A stretch of DNA of 64,000 bases from Pocillopora verrucosa. Taxonomy: Eukaryota; Cnidaria; Anthozoa; Scleractinia; Pocilloporidae. Made by a program: the position numbers and the translations under genes. How positions within the stretch are numbered: the stretch's first letter is position 1; each line of letters begins with the position of its first letter. The DNA is taken from assembly GCF_036669915.1 (NCBI RefSeq), contig NC_089320.1, positions 2,581,129 to 2,645,128 of the forward strand, in the 5' to 3' direction. Positions 55,501-64,000 of this stretch are shown here, in pieces. The notes below the pieces were generated by a model. That model saw only the letters and a program-made list of their open reading frames with translations, was not told where the DNA came from and ran no database searches.

Positions 55501-58500
55501 GACAACATCTCGGTTGAAACTGAAATAACTTTTATTGGCTAGGAAATTGTTTACTACCCATAACCAGTTTCAGGATTTTTTTGAGAGCTCTTGCGGCGTC
55601 AACGCAAAGTTGTATTTTTTTCAGGAAGAAAGAGGCGCTTCGGAAATCGTCGTAACACACCTTTTTATTCATTGTCTGGTCTCGAAAAGAATTAATTTTC
55701 CTCCGTTCATCTATCTTCTTTCTTGAAAATTGGTGCCATTCTGCCAGTGATCTGCAAATCAAACACGCAATTTGTTTAATTAAAGCGTTGTTCAACAGTT
55801 TAAGCGTGTTGTACAACATGATGCCTTACGCATCGCTAACATTTGAAGTTCGTTCGTTATTCTATCGCCTCTGACTGAAAATTGTCTTTTTTTTTTGGAC
55901 CAGGTTTGAATCTAGGTGCGTGAGTTGAGTCGCAGTAAAAACGCAATTTTTAGTCGCCACAAACCTCTTCAATACTGTGCGGTTGTGCAAATCCTTTGCT
56001 TGTTGCATCTGCCGCGTTTTTTCAGTCCACTGCACAAAGTATAAATGAACCAAACGTCGGCCGTGTTTTGTCTGAAGATCGTTCGCCATCTCCGCTTGTT
56101 TCTTCACCTCTGTAAACGGAAAACTCGCAATCAGCACAGCGGCTAAAAAAAGTAATTTTCAACTGAATGTCGCAAAACGAAAACCAAAGTAAAAAAAAAT
56201 TTAAAACAGAAACCAGCCAAAATTCATGATAAAACTAGCAAACTGCCCGAAGGACAGAAATACGTGAGCAATCAAGTCACTATTGTTTTTAAAACAGTTT
56301 TAATTGAATGTCGAAAAATAAAAACCAGTATAGTCCCAACGACTACTAACATCATGATTACCCAATGATAAACTCAAAGTAAAAACAGGCAACCTGCTTA
56401 AAGCGCAGGAAAACGCAAGTGACCACGTTGGGATTAATTTTAGTTTTCCATTTCATTGGATGAGATGGTGGCGCCAGTTTTCTGGACCAATCACAGAGCG
56501 AAGTAAAGCAAAACAAAAGTAACTTGGACACTCAATTGATTGTTTGAGAGAGAAGGCGCGCGTTTTCTTGACCAATCACAGTAGTGAAATAAGAACGACG
56601 AAATCACAGAAAACGAGCTTAAAACTTAACGAAAAATTGCTTTAGGATGACCAATAAACACCGTTTACTCACTAATCGTCCATTGTTTCCAGTGTCGACC
56701 AGCTTCTCGGGTTTTTCTGATAAGCATTTTCTGCAAGTTGTAAGGTCAAAAAGACATATCAGCAACTCTCTCTCGTACATTGAGACCGAGAAAAACTGCC
56801 ATTGCAAATGTGCTTTGGTATCAGCGACAAAGCACGGGTCGAACGATCTCTCTCTGGACAGTGAGCCATGTTTTCCACATAATCTCTCACCCTTCAACCA
56901 CAACTTTCGGATATGTAATTTTACATCCAGCAAAGCTCCCAAAGAAAAAGCGAGACGACAAAAAAACTTTCCCGCTCCAATCTTTTTCTTCTGCTTTCCT
57001 TACAAATTTGAGACATTTACCTCTTGAAGTTTTTCAGAGCCCTTCTTGGTGTACAACGCAAGCCACCATCTTGTGAAACACTGACGGAAAAAAGAAAGGC
57101 ATAACTGTGATTAAAAACACTTCTATTTAAAAATATCATTAAAAAAAATAACAACATTTGGTACTTAATGTTTTAAACCTCAGTTTACAGTACTGTGTTT
57201 GAGCGATGTACGGCTAAGGCCATAAACATCTTACAAAATTCAATATTAATTCCACAATTTTTCCAAATCACTATTTTCATTTTCTAAGCTGAAGGTAAAG
57301 ATTAAGATTACACGACCAGCCGTAAACCGGTAGATGTCGAGGATTTAACTCTCGAACTTCCGAAAATGATGAATATGTAACTTCTCCCTAAAATATTCAT
57401 ACATTAAACAGCTAACAGGTAATGGGAGTACTCAAACTTATCAGGCAGAGGTTGTTATTTTGATCTAACACCAAATTATTATAACTAATTTAGAAGAAAA
57501 TGTGTAGCAGTTTTAGGGGAGAAAAGACAATCAGATCTTGGGAAAAATTTCCAACCGCGTCAATTAACTGCTTCGACGTACTTTACGTAAATTCATTCAC
57601 TCAGTCATTAGGTAACCGTTATCACTTATAACTAATTCCAAAATAAGTTCATTTTGTTCAAAACTTAAGCTTCTCGCTATTTTGTGTAGTTTTCTACGCC
57701 TTTGAAATCAGTGTCGCATCATTGTGGATGAACTAGGCCACATTTCAACTTTGTAAACTGACCTTGTGTACGATTTTTTTCTCGTAAGATTTCTCCGCTT
57801 TACATCGCAGCATGAATTTCACCCACTTTACAAGACAATAGTGAAGTAACTCTGACTCTTTTCTCTGAAGATGCTCCTCCAAGACTTCTAGGTTTCTCAT
57901 ATTGCGTTGGAATCTTTCTCTCCAAGTCTTGAAGGACTTAGATACCTAGAAGCGAAAAACAAAATGACGAAAATAAGTTAATAAAAAAAAAGTCTTTACA
58001 TTTGAACTCACGGTCGCGAAAACTGTCGTACTTTCTTACACTTATGGCACACATAAATTTATCTTCTCGCAGTCAAAATCCAATAAAATGCTTTGTTTTC
58101 ATCGCAATTAATCCTTCATTGACTAGTCGTTCGATAATAAAGTGCTAATCACTGAGTCCTAACAACCCTAAGGAACTAATACAACAGAATAATATATGAA
58201 ACAACACTTTTTGGTTGTCAAAAATAAAGTTTAATCACGATGAAATAGCAACGTTTTTCATGCAAGTGAAACATTCCGGGCGGTTTTTCCGAGTCCGAAT
58301 ATAACTGACTACGGAGAAACTTCGGAAGATACTCGTTACCTCCGAAGCAGCTCCTAAGATCGACGAGCAATTATCGAATGCATTCGCGATTATCCCAGCA
58401 AGGTGTTACACTTACCAATTCTTCTTCCTTATTTTGCAGTATTTCCTGTAAGATTTTGCGTTTCTCGACTCGTGATTGCACATACTGATGCAATCCGAGC

Positions 58501-61500
58501 AAAGTTCTATTGAAGGAAAAGAATCACATTCTTTAGCAAAAATACATTCAACCCCATCTGCTCAACACAAGTAAAGGAAATCTTTCATGCTCTCTCAACT
58601 CCAAATTCCCATCAGTCAGCTTTAAGGTAAAGCTTGTTCTCGTACCAACTGGCCCATCCAACCGGAGCTTCTTCCGGTTCACTTAGGATGAAAAGACAAG
58701 GAGAATTACATTGCAAGGTTAATCTTCCACTAAATTCCCATCATTACCTTCTGATCATCTTTCCACTCGCATGACTCTTTGCTTTCTGTACTTTATGAGC
58801 TTCCTGCACCCAGTTATCAAACATACGCCGTAACAACTTCTTCTCCGACCCTTCGGCGATGTGCATGGCTCTGTTGTTCAATACTTTAGCTTCTGTAAGA
58901 AAAGAAAAAAGAGCGACTAAAGCTTTGCCCACACGTAACCTATATGTTTTAAAATGCAGATTTGTTGACGACTTTCGCTGGCAGGCACGTTAAGGATCAT
59001 TTCGTAAACAGCTTCTAAAGTGGGTAAGCTTGAAAAAGCGTCAAGTGAAGTTTGCATGTCATGTATCATGTGTGATTTGTGTGATGTGTGATAAGTTTTG
59101 TGTGATTTGTGATAAGTTTTGTGTGATTTGTGATAAGTTTTGTGTGATGTGTGATGGTTTTGTGTGTGTATGGTGGCTATGCGTTTTGTAGAATGTGTCA
59201 TTTTCGTAAACAGCTTATAAAGTGGTTCAGCTTAAAAAAAGCATAGCTTATTCTTTGATAAAGAGACGATAAACCTAACATACCGAATGATTCTCGCACT
59301 TATTGTTCTAAACAAAAAACTACCTGGAGTTAAATTTATCCAAATATGGTGTACTTTTAGCGGGGCTGTGCTCTAGTAGAGCCTGGCTACTACGGGAGAC
59401 AAACGTTAGTCTTTGGGCGGAAAGTTTACCAGTAACCCAATTATATTTTTCTTGTTCGCGTCCAAACTGTCGAGCGGTGGCCATCATTGAATACATTTAC
59501 ATACAAACATTTCCCCGTACCTTCTGTAATACTTTTCCAACTGTGGATAAGACGGCGTGTCTATAAAAGAAAAAATAAAATTACAGCCTAATAAAAGTGT
59601 TTATATCTGAAAAGAATGGGAAAGTTCTTGTTTGGCACTTGTAAAAACTTCAATTGCAACACATTACAATCACTCTGACGAAAGGCTAACGCTCCAAATA
59701 TCAGCTTTAGAAACTCTTTACGGTGGGCAATTTACATTATAACTCTGTTGATGAAACCAAGTTGTTGAATATCCCCTACCAATGTAGCAATTATTTAATT
59801 AGGAACTTACCGCTTTATTCATTTATGTTTATTTCTTCCACACTACGAAATTTCTGTGCCATATTTTGTTAAAAATTTAAGCAGAATTGTTATCAGTTAA
59901 ATCATTTACATCCATTCAATGCGATTCAATGCTCTTTTTCGTCTTGCCGTTGTTATGTAGCTTCACTGATCTGACCGCCGTTGGTTTCTCCGCATATACA
60001 ACTTAACACTCATTTTACTGTCCATTTTTAATTAGTTTCAGAGCCATGAAAAATACAAAGAACGTAACTCACGGTTTTTCGGGATGTGTATTCGTCGTAC
60101 CAACACAGGAACATCTGAGGGATAATGTGCATACAAAAGTTCATCAACCCGAGAGTCGAAATCGAAATTCTGAGAAAAAAGTATAGTAAAACATGCACCA
60201 CAAACGGTGTAAGGCAAGGGAATAATTTTAAGCTTCTCAACGTAAGGAAGCAACTCAGAACAGCTTGAATTTTCGTTCCCGACGTTACCGAAAACTAACG
60301 TTAAAACAAAGATTTAAAGATGGAGAAATTTTGGGCAAAACATGCCATGGGAAAGTTGTGTTTTGAACATAAAAGAGAAGCCTTAAAAGAATTATTTAAC
60401 CACCTACCAAACACTCTTAAGTCGCAATTCTTACCTGAGGCAGCTAAATATACAGGCAGCTAATGACGATGATTAAATCAAATTGTGTTGCGTCAAAATT
60501 AATTATAACACTGACTTGAGCTACTCCAAAAAAATCATTTATCGACAGTCTAGCCACGGGTAACAAAAGAAACCCATCAATTTGAAGTTTAATACACGAT
60601 AGCTGTGACAAAAAGAAAAAGAGAGCGAAATTTACTGCCAAAGTGTAACAGAGAGAAGCAGTTTGTATTCAGCTTGGACGAATGAGAGTAAACAAATTTA
60701 GGAGGATTAATTAAATTTTCTGGACGCGTAAAATAATTCTTATTAAAACTAGCAAAAGTCACTCTCACTAATTAATTACGATGCACAAGATAAATTTCAT
60801 GTTTGACTTTTCGCTTTCAAATCATTATTACTGAGTGTTTCTCGCTGATTAAAACTCGCGGAATATTCACTTTTTGAAGTAAATTAATTTGGTTTAAAAA
60901 AAAAACTTGTGAAAACGTCAAAATTACGCAAATCCTGGAGCTGAAAAATTATAACTTTCAAAACATAAAAGATTTTAGAGACAAAGTTATTTGCTTATGA
61001 CAGTGGTATAGGGAGGCACTATGGTACACACAGTCAGACAAGAGTATTTTGTACCACGTGGTACATATGGCTGGATTGGCATCCAAGATGATTGGTTCAT
61101 TAGTACCACGTGGTTTAAAACATTGTCTGTGCTCCACCGTGCCCTCGTATACTTCAAACGATGTGGGTTTTTGAAAGGCCGGTGGACATCTATATCGCTT
61201 TTCAAGCTACCGTTCATACCTGTTTTTGCAACGCCATGACGTAGAACTTGTCTGCTCGGATCTCCAGCGTGTAACTCCTCCAATCCTCGAAACATTCCCG
61301 AAGTGCATTGTGATCACGCTGTTGATTGTGCGCCCGCGATAACTCTGAGTGGGCCAGAAGTTGTTGCCAGAAACGGAAGCTTCGAGCAAGCTGAGAAACC
61401 ATGGGAAATAACATAAAATGTCAGAATTCAAAGAGTTACTCAGCCTGTCGACTGATCAATCAGTTGGCGAGTCAGTCACTTGGTCAGTCAAAATGTCAAA

Positions 61501-63750
61501 GTCGATCATTCATGACGCTACTTCGAAAACACCATAGCACATTCCCGCAAGCTTGGCCTTATATAGGCATAGCGATTCAAATCCCAGTTGTCAGAGTGAC
61601 ACATCAGAATTCGGCGTACAAACATGCCTAAAAGCTACACGATAGCATTCCGTACGGCTGATAAATCCTGAAAAGAATCAGGAATACTAGCGATAGGGAA
61701 TGGGAAGTAAGTCATTGAAATCTTAACTCGCAGAATCTAGTTGGTCGATCAGTCAGTACGTCAGTCAGTCAATCAGTCTGTCCGTAGGTCAGTTGGTCAG
61801 TCAGTTGGTCATTCAGTCGGTCAGAGGGTCGACTGGATTGGTCAATCAGTCAGTTGGTCGGAAACCAGCCAGCCTGCCAGACATTCCGTCAAATAACCAA
61901 TCAATAATTCACAGATTCGATCAATAGATTGATCAATCAATCAGTTATATCTGGCAGTCACTCATTCAAAGTGAGCGTAATCTTGTGACACAAAGCAAAC
62001 TGATCTTTTCTAGGAATAGCGTCATTTACCAAGTTTGCGCCAACGTTTTTCTTGAACTCTTGCATTGCTCGTTTGTTTCTTGTCCTTTCCAGAGCCACAT
62101 CCCTCCATCCGACAAACACACTGTAAATACAACCGCAAACCATCAGCACTAACTTGAGGAAATTACCCTACAGCTGTTTAGGATAAGTTTAGAATTACCT
62201 TCTGACTAAAACGGCTTAATAAAAAAACAAATCTACGTTTAACTTAATATTAACAAATGCTTTACTGTAATTGACGACAGTGCTTTAAGAAACATGATAT
62301 TTCACTAAAGCCAGCCCTTGAATACACGCAGTATCAGAAATTCTAAACACTTGACAAACGCCAAGCGTTTTATCAAGAAAATACAGTAATTTTTGCCTAC
62401 CATTTCAATATATGTAATTCGTGTGTCCTCTTGGCTATCTGAAGCTGTTGAGCGCCTGTCAACCAGTTGATAAAAATCTCTCTTGTGATTTTCAATTCCA
62501 CAGAGCGACGAAAAAGACGAGATTGTTTCCTCCGCGTGTTCATACCTAACAAGCAGCAAAAAGAAAAGAAATTAAACTGCCCTACGTGTGTTTATCAGAG
62601 TAACGAATTAGTAACACACAGTTTTAAATCTCTTCAGATTCTGCAACAGACTCACGAGCTGTTTAAACTGTAGAGTTTATAAGTTCGATTCTATAGCCCG
62701 TCAGTATCCGATCGACAATCGAAAAGGTTTTTAAAGCACTTCGAGACCCAAAGAGGGTACCCACCATTCGCCCAGTTGTGCCATACTCGAAGAATTTCTA
62801 ACAGCCGATCAGCTTCCTTAATCTGCGAATACAAAACATTAATATTACGTCAACATTTGTCATGTTTCTGTCTTTCTTGCATAAGCATTCCGCTATTTAT
62901 TCAAATCATTAAAACCAAGAAATACGTTGTTGCACTGACCTCGATAAACTCGTCAACAAGACTGATGGCCTGGAATCGGGCCTGCCACTCCCTGAATGCC
63001 TGCAAGAGAGAACTGTTGGTTACAGATGGCGTGAAGGACAGGCTGAATAATTGTGATTCCTACGACTGAACTTATCTCTTGCCGTAACGCAGTAGATGGA
63101 CGTGGTTTCCTCAAATTCGAACTCAAGTGTCAAATCAAACATCTACCAATAGTATTAACACATAATGCAACGTATCACACATCACATTTAACGCTTCAAG
63201 CATCGCAAATAAGACATCATACATTTGACAGCAAAACGATTAACAAATCCTGCATCACAAATCACTCAACAGATTACACATCACATACAACGCATCACAC
63301 ATCACATTTATGACATGTCAAACATTTCACAGCATACCCATTACAAATCATGGATCACGCATAAAACAGCACATCGCACATCACAAATTACACATCACAC
63401 TGAAGCACTTTTTTTTACCATGGTCAAGAGCCTTCTTTCTCCAAACAGTACCACTTTCTTCCTATTACAAACACGAGTAGAGGCAAGGACATGCCAAGCC
63501 TTAAAACACCTGTAAGAAAAAAAGAGACAGTTAACACTCATGCCACCACTTTCAGAAAGTACTAGCTTCTATAAACTTTTCCCGTTATAGAAAGGTTCAG
63601 CTTACTTTGGTAGAAGTCTGTCTGTGTATAGTCGCATGGCGTCTTGACTCTTTCTTGTCATCTGCACCCAATAAGTGAAAGTCTGCCGCACAAATCTGTC
63701 GTTCTGCTTCTTCTGAATGACCTGGGTGAAGCCTTTGTCTTTCTCGGTCA
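52566..63750 (-). CDS. SFI1: SFI1-like centrin-binding repeat protein, 3' part
   Basis: Incomplete at the 5' end. Exons: 63750-63606, 63509-63419, 62999-62940, 62822-62765, 62545-62401, 62120-62030, 61390-61220, 60114-60073, 59560-59521, 58892-58748, 58506-58416, 57945-57763, 57080-57021, 56730-56673, 56109-55965, 55751-55661, 55105-54923, 54515-54456, 54120-54077, 53654-53519, 53304-53194, 52682-52566; 754 residues, all phases match, ending KLFRLWMQKYNES. The protein is helical and basic, with Trp-centred motifs (F-x-x-W in FTYW, FINW, FDNW, FVQW) spaced as in Sfi1 repeats, which bind centrin at centrosomes, basal bodies or spindle poles (family knowledge). Exon lengths repeat as 145-91-183-60-58. 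No kinase, coiled-coil rod or membrane segment seen. A possible Sfi1-like stretch upstream near 63810-63880 lacks a donor site and is not included. Confidence 0.88.
54600..54905. repeat. Dispersed element, family C copy 3
   Basis: Contains CTGAATGTCGAAGAGCC, AGCCAATGAGAACTCAGAGT, TAAAGCGCGGGAAAACGCG, TTTTCTGGACCAATCACAG and AGTAAAGCAAAACC, ending CAATTCGACATTGACAGCTG. The outer parts are weakly inverted (GAATGTCGA against TTCGACATT). In an SFI1 intron. Confidence 0.75.
56285..56560. repeat. Dispersed element, family C copy 4
   Basis: TTGAATGTCGAAAAATAAAA, CCCAATGATAAACTCAAAG, AGCGCAGGAAAACGCAAG, TTTTCTGGACCAATCACAG and GAAGTAAAGCAAAAC follow in the same order as in copy 3. In an SFI1 intron. 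Confidence 0.75.
59056..59185. repeat. Tandem repeat of a 22-base unit
   Basis: Units of TTTTGTGTGATTTGTGATAAG type repeat about four times, with a TGTGATGTGTGATGG variant at the right end. In an SFI1 intron beside the cassette-3 exon at 58892. Confidence 0.8.
59671..59811. repeat. Family A element, half copy
   Basis: CTCTGACGAAAGGCTAACGC, ATCAGCTTTAGAAACTCTTT and ACGGTGGGCAATTTACATTA match the right half of the palindromic element; the left arm is missing. In an SFI1 intron. Confidence 0.7.
61735..61950. repeat. Degenerate CAGT-type tetranucleotide repeat
   Basis: Repeats of CAGT and GGTCAGT (for example CAGTCAGTCAATCAGTC) in the SFI1 intron between exons 62030 and 61390, similar to the array in the last CDK11 intron. 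Confidence 0.75.
63165..63400. repeat. ATCACA-type minisatellite
   Basis: Irregular units such as CATCACACATCACA and AAATCACAC in the SFI1 intron between exons 63419 and 62999. This is where the exon-cassette pattern predicts a third exon that is not seen. Confidence 0.7.
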
Positions 63751-64000
63751 CTATAGATGAAGAAGAAAGGGGAAAGGCTTTATAAGATATTTGTCCCACG
63801 CCCTAAACAAAGGTTTCAACATCTTCATCTCTTTGTTCGACATTGCTGATGCAAGCAATATGTAGCAACACAGTGGTCAAACAGCTGAGCATAAGGGAAC
63901 TTGGTGATGTGCTTTCAGGCTGTCAGGACCAAGCTGTCTCACACGAGTTACAAACAACCACAGAAACTAGTAAGTCACAGTGTTTCAAACGCATATAACT
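63751..64000. other. SFI1: SFI1 intron or upstream sequence at the window edge
   Basis: The acceptor TTCATCTATAG before 63750 shows the gene continues upstream. A frame in 63810-63880 (MSNKEMKMLKPLFRAWDKYL on the minus strand) looks Sfi1-like but has no usable donor that would join it in phase, so it is left out of the model. Confidence 0.5.

Noticed and set aside
60115..60169. Longer version of the SFI1 exon at 60114
   Set aside because: The acceptor at 60169 puts the Trp-bearing frame out of phase with the exon at 61390-61220; the acceptor CCCTCAG at 60114 restores phase and the W5 position.
63810..63880. Possible extra SFI1 exon reading MSNKEMKMLKPLFRAWDKYL
   Set aside because: It looks Sfi1-like, but no donor would join it in phase to the exon at 63750, and reading straight on meets a stop.

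Overview
The window is animal nuclear DNA, most likely from an anthozoan cnidarian such as a stony coral. This is inferred from intron-rich genes with GT-AG splicing in AT-rich DNA, the receptor and adhesion gene types, and several families of short inverted-repeat elements of the kind that crowd coral genomes. No organism name can be read directly. Gene models were built by hand from reading frame, splice-site phase and protein family; all complete models close with compatible phases.

Layout. (1) 60-10013, plus strand: two tandem paralogues for secreted PAN/apple-EGF-Ig-Ig-fibrinogen-like proteins. (2) 11909-18687, minus: a seven-helix receptor of the adhesion/secretin class with a signal peptide, a proline-rich repeat stalk and a somatomedin B domain, but no visible GPS motif. 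(3) 18688-22598: intergenic, no convincing gene. (4) 22599-28659, minus: a complete GAPDH gene with an upstream 5' UTR exon. (5) 30352-39133, minus: complete CDK11 (PITSLRE) kinase gene, 13 exons. (6) 40123-47186, minus: a JmjC oxygenase with EF-hand-like segments, a signal peptide and a C-terminal HSEL, so probably in the ER lumen. (7) 49164-51136, plus: a two-exon Kv-type potassium channel with a strongly altered voltage sensor. (8) 52566 to beyond the right-hand region, minus: the 3' part of an SFI1-like centrin-binding repeat gene, open at its 5' end.

The genes do not form a pathway: GAPDH and CDK11 are housekeeping, SFI1 is centrosomal or ciliary, and the others are secreted, ER or membrane proteins. 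The most informative structures are the SFI1 exon cassettes (145-91-183-60-58 nt, with fixed phases and aligned tryptophans), the tandem FREP-like gene pair, the potassium channel lacking all four canonical S4 arginines, a GC-AG intron in the receptor gene, and a TTAA-flanked MITE family with one copy nested inside another repeat. Nothing prokaryotic, viral or CRISPR-like was seen.
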